Shown here: piece by piece, positions 46,109-53,755 of the stretch
Layout: each line of letters opens with the position of its first letter
Position numbering within the stretch: the first letter of the stretch is position 1
Source: Nonomuraea maritima
GTDB lineage: Bacteria > Actinomycetota > Actinomycetes > Streptosporangiales > Streptosporangiaceae
DNA length: 64,000 nt
Assembly: GCF_900100395.1 (NCBI RefSeq)
Contig: NZ_FNFB01000004.1
Coordinates: 310,001-374,000, forward strand
Direction: 5' to 3'
Translations under genes and position numbers: made by a program
The notes under the pieces: generated by a model
Seen by the model: the letters and a program-made list of their open reading frames with translations, nothing else
Database searches by the model: none
Told to the model about the DNA's origin: nothing

Positions 46109-48349
46109 ATGACGGACATAATCAAGGGTGTGGCGCGCGACACTGTTGAGACACATTTCACCGAGGCGATCGCGAATCTGAAGGCGGGCCCCGCACGAGA
46201 TCCGGGCGAACCGGTCCGCGAGGGCACGACGCTGACCGGTGAGCGGTGCAGGACGCTGTTCCGCCGACAGCTCGACAGCCGCCTCCTCGACATCGCGGCC
46301 CGCTGGCTGCGCGAGAAGGACGAGGGCTTCTACACGATCGGCTCGGCCGGCCACGAGGGCAACGCCGCCGTGGCCGCCGCCCTGCGGCCCACCGACCCCG
46401 CCCTGCTCCACTACCGCTCAGGGGCCTTCTACCTGACCCGGTCCGAGCAGGCCGGGCGGCTGCCCGAGCAGGGCATCCGCGACGTGCTGCTGGGCCTGAC
46501 GACGGCGGCCGACGACCCGATCGCGGGCGGCCGGCACAAGGTCTTCGGCCATCCCGACCTGGCGGTCATCCCGCAGACGTCCACGATCGCGAGCCACCTG
46601 CCGAGGGCGGTGGGCGTCGCGTTCGCCGTCGAGCGGGCGCGGGCGCTCGACGTCCAGACGAAGTGGCCGGCGGACGCGGTCGTGGTGTGCAGCTTCGGCG
46701 ACGCCTCCACCAACCACGCGAGCGCCCTGTCCGGCTTCAACACCGCGGCCTACGCCACCTACCAGGGGCAGTCGATGCCGCTGCTGTTCGTGTGCGAGGA
46801 CAACGGCATCGGCATCAGCGTCCGCACCCCGAAGGGGTGGGTCGAGGCCGCGGCGCGGCGTCCGGGCATCGAGTACTTCTCCGCCGACGGCGGCGACCTG
46901 GCCGAGGCGTACGACGTCGCGGTGCGGGCCGCCGAGCACGTGCGCGAGCACCGCTCCCCCGCCTTCCTCCACCTGTCCACGGTGCGGCTCATGGGGCACG
47001 CCGGGTCCGACGTCGAGCTGGCGTACCGCACCCAGCGCGAGATCCGCGCCGACATCGAGCGCGACCCGCTGCTGCGTACGGCGAAGCTGCTCGTCGAGGC
47101 CGGGCTGGAGAACCCCGAAAACCTCCTCACGATGTACGAGTCGGCCCGCGAGCACGTCCTGCGGGTGGCCCAGGAGACCTCGCGCCGGCCGCGCCTCGGC
47201 TCGGCCAAGGAGGTCATGGCGCCGATCGCGCCACGCAACCCCGAGCTCATCGCGAAGATCAGCCCGATGGCGGCCTCCGCGCAGGTCAGAGAGCGGGCGT
47301 TCGCCGGCACGCTGCCCGAGAACGACAAGCCCATGACGCTCTCGCAGGCCATCAACCGCACCCTCGCCGACGCGCTCGCCGTCTACCCCGAGATGACCGT
47401 CTTCGGCGAGGACGTCGCCAAGAAGGGCGGCGTCTACGGCGTGACGCGGGGGCTGCAGAAGCGCTTCGGCCCAGGCCGGGTGTTCGACACGCTGCTCGAC
47501 GAGCAGGCCGTCTTCGGGCTCGCGCTCGGCGCGGGCGTGTCGGGCATGCTGCCGGTGCCCGAGATCCAGTACCTCGCGTACGTGCACAACGCGCTCGACC
47601 AGATCCGCGGCGAGGCTGCGACGCTGTCGTTCTTCTCGCAGGGCGCCTACACCAACCCGATGGTCGTGCGGGTGGCCGGATACTCCTACCAGAAGGGGTT
47701 CGGCGGCCACTTCCACAACGACAACTCGGTGACGGCGCTGCGCGACATCCCGGGGGTGGTGATCGCCTCCCCGGCGCGTCCCGACGACGCGTCGGCGATG
47801 CTGCGCACGTGCCTGGCCGCCGCCCGTACGTCGGGGGCGGTGTGCGTGTTCATGGAGCCGATCGCGCTCTACAACACGCGCGACCTGTTCGAGGAGGGCG
47901 ACGGCGGCTGGCTGGCCCCGTACGCGCCGCCCGGGCGCTGGTCGGAGACGCATGTGCCCATCGGGCGGGCGCGCTCCTACGGCGACGGGCGCGACCTGAC
48001 GATCGTGACGTTCGGCAACGGGGTGCGGATGAGCCTGCGGGCCGCGGTGCGACTGACCCAGGAGGGGTACGGCTGCCGGGTGCTCGATCTGCGCTGGCTG
48101 GCGCCGCTGCCGATCGAGGACCTGCTGCGGGCCGCCGAGCTGACCGGCAGCGTGCTCATCGCCGACGAGACCCGCCGCACCGGCGGCGTCTCGGAGGGCG
48201 TCATGACGGAGCTGATCGACGCCGGGTTCACCGGGAGGATCGCGCGGGTGACCTCGTGCGACAGCTTCGTCCCGCTCGGCGCGGCGGCCGACCACGTGCT
48301 GCTGACGGAGGACGAGATCGAGCAGGCGGCCCGCAAGCTGCTCGGCTGA
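46109..48349 (+). CDS. Fused alpha-beta 2-oxoacid dehydrogenase E1 component
   Basis: The 746-residue protein joins an E1 alpha-like half and an E1 beta-like half, as in some actinobacterial branched-chain or pyruvate E1 enzymes. The TPP-binding region reads CSFGDASTNHASALSGFNTAA near residue 195 and ends in FVCEDNGIGIS (GDA instead of GDG), followed by RLMGHAGSD. The beta half contains FGEDVAKKGGVYGVTRGL, LDEQAVFGLALGAG and PGVVIASPARPDDA. It would decarboxylate a 2-oxoacid with TPP. E2 and E3 genes are absent here, so it may use shared subunits. The substrate could be branched-chain 2-oxoacids, fitting the leucine operon nearby. Confidence 0.8.
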   Translation: MTDIIKGVARDTVETHFTEAIANLKAGPARDPGEPVREGTTLTGERCRTLFRRQLDSRLLDIAARWLREKDEGFYTIGSAGHEGNAAVAAALRPTDPALLHYRSGAFYLTRSEQAGRLPEQGIRDVLLGLTTAADDPIAGGRHKVFGHPDLAVIPQTSTIASHLPRAVGVAFAVERARALDVQTKWPADAVVVCSFGDASTNHASALSGFNTAAYATYQGQSMPLLFVCEDNGIGISVRTPKGWVEAAARRPGIEYFSADGGDLAEAYDVAVRAAEHVREHRSPAFLHLSTVRLMGHAGSDVELAYRTQREIRADIERDPLLRTAKLLVEAGLENPENLLTMYESAREHVLRVAQETSRRPRLGSAKEVMAPIAPRNPELIAKISPMAASAQVRERAFAGTLPENDKPMTLSQAINRTLADALAVYPEMTVFGEDVAKKGGVYGVTRGLQKRFGPGRVFDTLLDEQAVFGLALGAGVSGMLPVPEIQYLAYVHNALDQIRGEAATLSFFSQGAYTNPMVVRVAGYSYQKGFGGHFHNDNSVTALRDIPGVVIASPARPDDASAMLRTCLAAARTSGAVCVFMEPIALYNTRDLFEEGDGGWLAPYAPPGRWSETHVPIGRARSYGDGRDLTIVTFGNGVRMSLRAAVRLTQEGYGCRVLDLRWLAPLPIEDLLRAAELTGSVLIADETRRTGGVSEGVMTELIDAGFTGRIARVTSCDSFVPLGAAADHVLLTEDEIEQAARKLLG

Positions 48350-48353
48350 CCTC

Positions 48354-49052
48354 TTACAGCGGGTTCATCAGGTAACCGCCGAACGCCACGGACGCCAGCG
48401 ACACCAGCAGGAAGAACGACACGTAGAAGCCGCCCGGCAGGAACGTCAGCCGGGCGAGCTGGTCGGCGTCGGAGTCACGGGCCTGCCTCCGGCGCCGCTT
48501 GCGCTGCAGCTCGATGATCGGCCGGATGCCGCCGAACAGCAGGAACCACGCCGCCACCATGGCGACGACCTGCTGCGCCTCGGCGGGCGCGTACATGCTC
48601 AGGGCGAACACCGCGCCGCCCGTGACGAGCAGGATGAGCGCGCCGTAGAGGTTGCGGATCAGCAGCAGCATGCAGACCAGGAACAGCAGCACCGTCCAGA
48701 TCAGCAGCGTGATGCGGCCCTGCTCGGTCAGCCAGGCGGCGGCCAGCCCGAGCAGCGGCGGCGCCAGGTAGCCGGCCATCGCCGTCAGCACCATTCCTGG
48801 CCCGGTGGGCCTGCCTCTGGTCAGCGTCACGCCGGAGGTGTCGGAGTGGAGCCGGATGCCTTCGAGCTTGCGGCGGGTGAGCAGCGCCATGAGCGCGTGG
48901 CCGCCCTCGTGGGCGATCGTGATCAACCCCCTGGAGATCTGCCAGGGCATGCGGAAGCCGACGATCACGAGTGCGGCCAGCGCCGAGACCGCGACGACCC
49001 AGGGGTCGGGATCGGGCTGGACCTCGATCAGGTGGGCCAAGAGCTTGTCCAT
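48354..49052 (-). CDS. M50B-like membrane metalloprotease
   Basis: The 232-residue protein has about six TM segments and the HExxH zinc motif in TIAHEGGHALMALLT near residue 48, plus a loop with HSDTSGVTLT. This matches the M50B-like group that cleaves proteins within or near the membrane or may act as inactive relatives. ATG 49052 has TAGTGT 9 bases upstream on its strand. It stops 4 bases from the E1 stop, so the two genes converge with no terminator between them. Confidence 0.8.
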   Translation of the reverse strand: MDKLLAHLIEVQPDPDPWVVAVSALAALVIVGFRMPWQISRGLITIAHEGGHALMALLTRRKLEGIRLHSDTSGVTLTRGRPTGPGMVLTAMAGYLAPPLLGLAAAWLTEQGRITLLIWTVLLFLVCMLLLIRNLYGALILLVTGGAVFALSMYAPAEAQQVVAMVAAWFLLFGGIRPIIELQRKRRRRQARDSDADQLARLTFLPGGFYVSFFLLVSLASVAFGGYLMNPL

Positions 49053-49061
49053 CGAGGAGAA

Positions 49062-49079
49062 ACACTATCCAGGTAAAGT
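49062..49079. promoter_or_regulatory. Back-to-back leaderless promoters
   Basis: Minus-strand TAGTGT (49067-49062) serves the M50-like gene at 49052, and plus-strand TAAAGT (49074-49079) the amidohydrolase at 49087. Only 6 bases separate the two -10 boxes, so polymerases would compete. Confidence 0.5.
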
Positions 49080-49086
49080 CTTTCCC

Positions 49087-49971
49087 GTGGCCTCGGAACA
49101 GCTTTCTGACGCGGGGGTGCCAGGCTGGTGGCGGGCGCTCGGCCTGCCAGGGCTGATCGACCTGCACGTCCACTTCCTTCCCGAACGCATGGAACGCCGG
49201 GTCTGGCATCACTTCCACCACGGTGGCCCGCTCATGGGTGAGGGGTGGCCGATCACGTACGAGTGGCCGGTCGAGCGGCGGGTGGCGCGGCTGCGCGAGC
49301 TGGGGGTGCGGACCTTCCCCGCGCTGGCGTACGCCCATCGGCCCGGTATGGCGGCCGACCTCAACGAGTGGACGCTCGGCTTCGCCCGGCGCACGCCGGG
49401 CTGCCTGCCGTCGGCGACCTTCTATCCCGAGCCGGAGGCCGGCAAGTACGTCCGGGCCGCGCTCGACGACGGCGCCAAGATCTTCAAGGTGCACCTGCAG
49501 GTGGGCGACTTCGACCCCCGTGTGCCCGAGCTCGGCGAGGTCTGGGGGCTGCTGGCCGAGGCGGGGGTGCCGGTGGTCGTGCACGCCAGCTCGGTGCCGG
49601 TGCCCGGGGGCTACGTCGGCGAGGAGCCGATCAGCGGGGTGCTGCGGCGGCATCCGCGGCTGCGGGTGGTGATCGCGCATCTCGGGATGCCGGAGTACGA
49701 CCCGTTCTTCGAGCTGGCCGCGCGCTACGAGCGGGTCGCGCTCGACACCACGATGGCGTTCACCGACTTCTCCGAGCGCGGCATGCCGTTCCCCGACCGG
49801 TTGCGGCCCGCGCTGCTCGACCTCGGTCTCGCGGGGAAGGTGGTGCTCGGCAGCGACTTCCCGACCATCCCGTACCCGTACGCCCACCAGCTGGAAGCGC
49901 TGGACCGGCTCGACCTCGGCGACGCCTGGTTGAGGGCCGTCTGCTGGACCAATGGTGCGGCCATGGTCTGA
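49087..49971 (+). CDS. Amidohydrolase-family (PF04909-like) metal-dependent hydrolase
   Basis: The 294-residue TIM barrel has the metal ligands HVHF in LIDLHVHFLPE near residue 25, the strand VKVHLQ, VVVHASS, VIAHLGMPEYD and the terminal Asp in VVLGSDFPTIPYPY. This layout fits the amidohydrolase 2 family (decarboxylase/hydrolase-like). The substrate is unknown. GTG 49087 has a -10 7 bases upstream and no ribosome-binding site. It is divergent from the M50-like gene and followed within 7 bases by an NTF2-like gene. Confidence 0.82.
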   Translation: MASEQLSDAGVPGWWRALGLPGLIDLHVHFLPERMERRVWHHFHHGGPLMGEGWPITYEWPVERRVARLRELGVRTFPALAYAHRPGMAADLNEWTLGFARRTPGCLPSATFYPEPEAGKYVRAALDDGAKIFKVHLQVGDFDPRVPELGEVWGLLAEAGVPVVVHASSVPVPGGYVGEEPISGVLRRHPRLRVVIAHLGMPEYDPFFELAARYERVALDTTMAFTDFSERGMPFPDRLRPALLDLGLAGKVVLGSDFPTIPYPYAHQLEALDRLDLGDAWLRAVCWTNGAAMV

Positions 49972-49978
49972 TGGAGGG

Positions 49979-50452
49979 GTGAACGACCGGCATGTTGCGC
50001 TCATCGGCGCTTTGTTCGACGCTCTCGGTCACGGTGATCTCGCGACCGTCGAGCGTTGCTACCACCCTGAGGTCAGTTTCGGCGACCCCATCTTCCAGGA
50101 GGTCGAGGGGCGTGACAGGGTGATGAGAATGTGGCGGGTCCAACTCCGCATGCGTACCGACCTGAATCTCGCCTACCGTGACGTCTGGGCCGACGACCAT
50201 TCCGGCACCGCCCGCTGGTCGGTCGACTACGTGGTGGCCGGCACCGGGCGCAGGGTCGCCGACCGGATCGAGACGTTGTTCAGGTTCGAGGACGGCCTCA
50301 TCGTGCGCCACCACGACGACTTCGACTTCCGGCGATGGTCGAAGATGGCTCTGGGCAAACCGCACGGGTTGCTGTTCGGGTGGACGCCGTCCTGGCGCCA
50401 GTACATCAGGGACCGTGCGGCGCGCCAGCTCGAGGAGTTGCAGCCTTCGTAG
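49979..50452 (+). CDS. NTF2-like/SnoaL-like protein
   Basis: The 157-residue cone-shaped alpha+beta fold shows the family pattern: helix LIGALFDALGHGDLATVERCYHPEVSFGDP, then WRVQLRMRTDLNL, strands RWSVDYVVAGTGRRV and HHDDFDFRRW. Such proteins are ketosteroid-isomerase-like enzymes or ligand binders. GTG 49979 is used; GGAGGG abuts it, closer than ideal, and an upstream ATG at 49952 overlaps the amidohydrolase stop. The tight spacing suggests an operon with the amidohydrolase. Confidence 0.75.
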   Translation: MNDRHVALIGALFDALGHGDLATVERCYHPEVSFGDPIFQEVEGRDRVMRMWRVQLRMRTDLNLAYRDVWADDHSGTARWSVDYVVAGTGRRVADRIETLFRFEDGLIVRHHDDFDFRRWSKMALGKPHGLLFGWTPSWRQYIRDRAARQLEELQPS

Positions 50453-50468
50453 TCGATCAGGAGGGCCG

Positions 50469-51587
50469 ATGGCCAGGGTCAGAGGGTTCAGGCGCAACGG
50501 CGCGGTACGCGAGGAGGCGCCCGAGCACTCGATGGACCCCCGGGCGACGGAGGAGCCGTCCGACCGGCCCACGATGATCGACAACGCGATCTACCGCGAC
50601 GGCGCGCGGATCGACAGTCCCGGTTCGCTCGGTGACGCGTTCGCGCGCCTGAAGGAGACGCCCGACAGCATGGCCTGGATCGGGCTCTACCGGCCGCAGG
50701 AATGGGAGCTGGCCAAGCTCGGCGAGGAGTTCCAGCTGCACGCGCTGGCCCTCGAGGACGCCGTGGTCGGCTCCCAGCGGCCGAAGGCCGAGCGCTACGG
50801 CGACACGCTGTTCGTGGTGCTGCGGCCCGCACGCTACCTCGACGACGTGGAGGAGGTCGCGTTCGGCGAGGTGCACGTCTTCGTCGGCCCCAACTTCGTG
50901 ATCACCGTACGGCACGCCGAGTCGCCCGACCTCCAGAGCGTGCGCAGGCGCATGGAGTCCGATCCTGAGCTGCTGCAGCAGGGCCCGCAGGCCGTGCTGT
51001 ACGCGATCCTCGACGCGGTGGTCGACGGCTACGCGCCGGTGGTGGCCGGGCTGCAGAAGGACATCGACGAGATCGAGGTCCAGGTGTTCGGCGGCGACCC
51101 CTCGGTGTCGAGGCGCGTCTACGAGCTGTCGGGCGAGGTGATCGACTTCCAGCGCGCGGTGGAGCCGCTGGTGGGCATGATCCACAGCTTCATCGCGGGG
51201 GCGCCGAAGTACGGGCTGAACGAGGAGCTGCAGAGTTACCTGCGCGACGTGGCCGACCACTCGATCACGGTGACCGAGCGGGTCTCGGCGTTCCGCCAGA
51301 TGCTGCAGGACATCCTGATCGTCAACTCGACGCTGGTGACGCAGGCGCAGAACGCGGAGATGGCCCGGATGACCGAGGCCAGCATCCGGCAGGGCGAGGA
51401 GGTCAAGAAGATCTCGGCGTGGGCGGCGATCCTGTTCGCGCCCACGCTGGTCGGCACCATCTACGGGATGAACTTCGACCACATGCCCGAGACGCACTGG
51501 ATCTTCGGCTATCCGTTCTCGCTGCTGCTGATGGCCGCGGTCTGCCTCGTCCTCCACACCGTCTTCAAGCGCCGTGACTGGCTCTGA
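50469..51587 (+). CDS. corA: CorA-family magnesium/cobalt transporter
   Basis: The 372-residue protein has a large cytoplasmic N-terminal domain and two C-terminal helices. The CorA GMN selectivity motif is present in TIYGMNFDHMPETHW, directly after the first TM helix (AAILFAPTLVG). It imports divalent metal ions as a pentamer. ATG 50469 has GGAGG 4 bases upstream and begins 16 bases after the NTF2-like stop. Its stop converges on a tiny ORF 3 bases away. Confidence 0.92.
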   Translation: MARVRGFRRNGAVREEAPEHSMDPRATEEPSDRPTMIDNAIYRDGARIDSPGSLGDAFARLKETPDSMAWIGLYRPQEWELAKLGEEFQLHALALEDAVVGSQRPKAERYGDTLFVVLRPARYLDDVEEVAFGEVHVFVGPNFVITVRHAESPDLQSVRRRMESDPELLQQGPQAVLYAILDAVVDGYAPVVAGLQKDIDEIEVQVFGGDPSVSRRVYELSGEVIDFQRAVEPLVGMIHSFIAGAPKYGLNEELQSYLRDVADHSITVTERVSAFRQMLQDILIVNSTLVTQAQNAEMARMTEASIRQGEEVKKISAWAAILFAPTLVGTIYGMNFDHMPETHWIFGYPFSLLLMAAVCLVLHTVFKRRDWL

Positions 51588-51590
51588 CGG

Positions 51591-51665
51591 TCACCAGGAC
51601 GCGGCGATGATCACGCCGATGAGGATCATCGGGATCAGGTAGGCGAGCAGGCGCGGCCGCGTCAC
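51591..51665 (-). CDS. 24-residue single-helix membrane peptide
   Basis: A 24-codon frame starts at GTG 51665 inside the RHH/Clp-N stop (GTGA overlap) and ends at TGA 51593-51591. It begins MTRPRLLAYLIPMILIG and continues as one hydrophobic helix with a basic N-terminus and a Trp at the end, a layout typical of small regulatory membrane proteins. It fills the gap before the corA stop almost exactly. Coupling to the upstream gene argues it is translated; its role is unknown. Confidence 0.5.
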   Translation of the reverse strand: MTRPRLLAYLIPMILIGVIIAASW

Positions 51666-52402
51666 GTGTCGCCCAGGCGCGATTCGAGCCGGTCGAGGCG
51701 TTCGGCGAAGGGGTGGAGTTCCCGGCGCACGACCGCGGTGACCATCTCCGCGAGGGCCTCGGCAGGCGGCGCGCTCTGCGCCGCCTGGGCGCGGATGTGG
51801 ACGTAGCCGGCCAGGGCCGAGGTGACGGCGCGGCGGGTGACGCGCAGGTCGGCGCCGAGCTCGCGCAGGATCGCCCCGGCCGTGCCGTCGGGCTCGGCGA
51901 CGAGCCCGACGAGCAGGTGCTCGCAGCCCACGTAGTTGTGGCCCAGAGCGGTGGCCTCGGTGACCGCGAGTTCGAGCGCGGCGGCGGCGTGCGGCCCGAA
52001 CGTCTCGGGCGCTCCTTGCCCGGCTTCGGCGGGGCGGTGGCGGTCGAGGGCGAGCCGCAGCCGGTTCTGGGGGATCTCCAGGGCGTCCAGCAGGCGTATG
52101 GCCAGGTTGCCGCCCTCGTCGAGGATGCCGGTGAGCAGGTGCTCGGTGCCCACGGCCGAGGCGCCGTCCTCGCGCGCCCGCCGCGTGGCGAGCTGGAGGA
52201 CCGTACGGGTCCTCGCCGTCAGGTGGGCCAGGGCCCCGGTCGGCTGCTCCAGGTCGAGATCGGTCAGGACGGTCTCACGGATCATGGTGACCCGGCGTAC
52301 GGCCTGCTCCAGGGCGCGCTGGCAGACCGCGGACACGGGCACCCCCGCGCTCTTGACGGCCTCGGCGAGCTCGTCGGGGAGATACACGTTGATCTTCGGC
52401 AT
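51662..52402 (-). CDS. Ribbon-helix-helix/Clp N-domain fusion protein
   Basis: The 246-residue protein joins an N-terminal RHH-like segment (MPKINVYLPDELAEAVKSAG, then VSAVCQRALEQAVRR) to two Clp-N-like helical repeats (AVGTEHLLTGILDEGGNLAIRLL at about 85-107 and YVGCEHLLVGLVAEPDGTAGAIL at about 162-184), with a coiled-coil tail but no AAA+ ATPase. Clp-N domains bind protein substrates or arginine-phosphorylated proteins in ClpC. ATG 52402 is used over ATG 52414 since it starts the RHH motif. ATAACCCC half-sites at its start suggest autoregulation. Confidence 0.75.
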   Translation of the reverse strand: MPKINVYLPDELAEAVKSAGVPVSAVCQRALEQAVRRVTMIRETVLTDLDLEQPTGALAHLTARTRTVLQLATRRAREDGASAVGTEHLLTGILDEGGNLAIRLLDALEIPQNRLRLALDRHRPAEAGQGAPETFGPHAAAALELAVTEATALGHNYVGCEHLLVGLVAEPDGTAGAILRELGADLRVTRRAVTSALAGYVHIRAQAAQSAPPAEALAEMVTAVVRRELHPFAERLDRLESRLGDT

Positions 52403-52434
52403 AACCCCGAGCATAACCCCATGGGGTTATATTA
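52401..52434. promoter_or_regulatory. ATAACCCC half-site array at the RHH/Clp-N start
   Basis: Direct half-sites ATAACCCC at 52401-52408 and 52413-52420 and the inverted GGGGTTAT at 52423-52430. The last two form the perfect 18-bp palindrome 52413-52430. A minus-strand -10 TAATAT (52434-52429) overlaps the array. RHH dimers bind exactly such repeated half-sites. Confidence 0.6.
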
Positions 52435-52545
52435 CCAAGACCCCTTCGGGGCCGGGGGTGTTCGCTTTGGACGATCACGAGGCGTTCGCGCTGGTGACCG
52501 TGGGGGCATTGGCGCGGACGGGACCAGAGTGTCGGTGGGAAGCCT

Positions 52546-52551
52546 TAACTT
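52546..52551 (+). promoter_or_regulatory. Leaderless -10 box of the SMC operon
   Basis: TAACTT (52546-52551) ends 7 bases before the GTG at 52559. No -35-like hexamer is evident at 17-19 bases. Confidence 0.45.
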
Positions 52552-52558
52552 AGAGCGC

Positions 52559-53755
52559 GTGTCCGATCAGCCTCTGACGCTCGACGCCGCCCTCACCGAC
52601 GAGGCGGTCCTGTCGACCTATCGCCGCATGTTCGCCGCGCTGGCCCGCGACAGCGGCGCCGTGGTCGACGACCCCGCGCTGGTCGACATCGCCGAGACGC
52701 TGTTCGCGGCGTTCGCGGAGGCGGGCGAGGAGTGGCTGACCCACGAGCAGATGCGCTTCGCCTGCCGCACCTACCCCGCCGACCAGTTCGACAACCGGCT
52801 GCGGGTGCTGAAGGGGCTCGGCGCGATCCGCGAGGTGTTCCCCAAGCCCAACCAGCTGCGCTACCGCGCGTCGTTCACCAGCGTCGTCGGGCTGATGTTC
52901 ATCCGGCGGATGATGGACGACGGCGGCCAGTCCGAGATGCACCGGCTGCTCGCGCTCGAAGACCTCAACGTCGCCGACCCGCGCACCACGATGGAGGAGG
53001 CCAGGCAGAGCGCGGCCAACATGGCGCGCGCGTTCCGGCTGTGGGCGCTCGAACTTGTCACGCTCACCACCGGCACCATCGAGGAACTGCGCGAGCAGGC
53101 GCCCAAGCTGTGGGGCACCGAGGAGATCGCGCGGCGGGCGCAGGGCCTGCACGCCACGATCCTGACCCGCTGGCCCGAGCTCGACCGGGTCTGCACCGAC
53201 CTGCGGGCGGCGATCTACGCCTACAGCGACGCCTCCCGGCGGGCGGCCGGGCGCCTCGCCGACTCGGCGGGCACGACCCGCAACCTGACGCTGCTGCCCA
53301 CCGAGACGTGGCGGACGTTCACCCAGACGGCCTCCCCCGAGCGGCTGGCCGCGGTGCTCGACGGGTTCGTCTTCGACGCGCCCGCGCCGTGGCACGACCC
53401 GGCCGCCATCGCCCGGGCGGTCGACGAGGCCCCTCGTCCCGTGCCCGCCCAGCCCACTCCCCCGCGCTCCGCGCTCCCCGACCCGGGGCCCGGCTCCTCG
53501 CTCGACGGCTCGGCCGACGCCGCGCTCGAACGGCTGACGGCGGTCGCCGAGTCGCTGCTGGGCGAGGCGTCGCGGGTGGCGCTGGCCGACGTGCTGGGCC
53601 GCGACTGGCCGTCGGCGCGCCGCATGCTCGCCGACCTGACGACCGTCGACCTGCGGCCCGAGCTGCCCTACCGGCTGGCCTGGTCCGACGAGCTGTCGAT
53701 CGACCCCGACCGCGAGCCCGCCTGGCTCTCCCACGGCTACCTGGAGCGCACCTGA
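52559..53755 (+). CDS. Putative kleisin/MksF-like subunit of an SMC complex
   Basis: The 398-residue protein is mostly helical. A winged-helix-like segment lies near residues 60-110 (WLTHEQMRFACRTYP, RLRVLKGLGAIREVF). A long helical region follows, with a Pro-rich linker near 300-330 (PVPAQPTPPRSALP). It is the first gene of an operon with a SMC-type ATPase two genes later, and such operons (MksFEB, JetABC) begin with a kleisin subunit of similar size. Its direct identity cannot be shown from sequence alone. GTG 52559 follows a -10 box 7 bases upstream. The stop overlaps the next ATG (TGATG). Confidence 0.55.
   Translation: MSDQPLTLDAALTDEAVLSTYRRMFAALARDSGAVVDDPALVDIAETLFAAFAEAGEEWLTHEQMRFACRTYPADQFDNRLRVLKGLGAIREVFPKPNQLRYRASFTSVVGLMFIRRMMDDGGQSEMHRLLALEDLNVADPRTTMEEARQSAANMARAFRLWALELVTLTTGTIEELREQAPKLWGTEEIARRAQGLHATILTRWPELDRVCTDLRAAIYAYSDASRRAAGRLADSAGTTRNLTLLPTETWRTFTQTASPERLAAVLDGFVFDAPAPWHDPAAIARAVDEAPRPVPAQPTPPRSALPDPGPGSSLDGSADAALERLTAVAESLLGEASRVALADVLGRDWPSARRMLADLTTVDLRPELPYRLAWSDELSIDPDREPAWLSHGYLERT

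Noticed and set aside
52467..52553. A 28-codon plus-strand frame starting at TTG before the SMC operon
   Set aside because: No ribosome-binding site, and its stop overlaps the -10 box of the real gene; could be a remnant but support is too weak.
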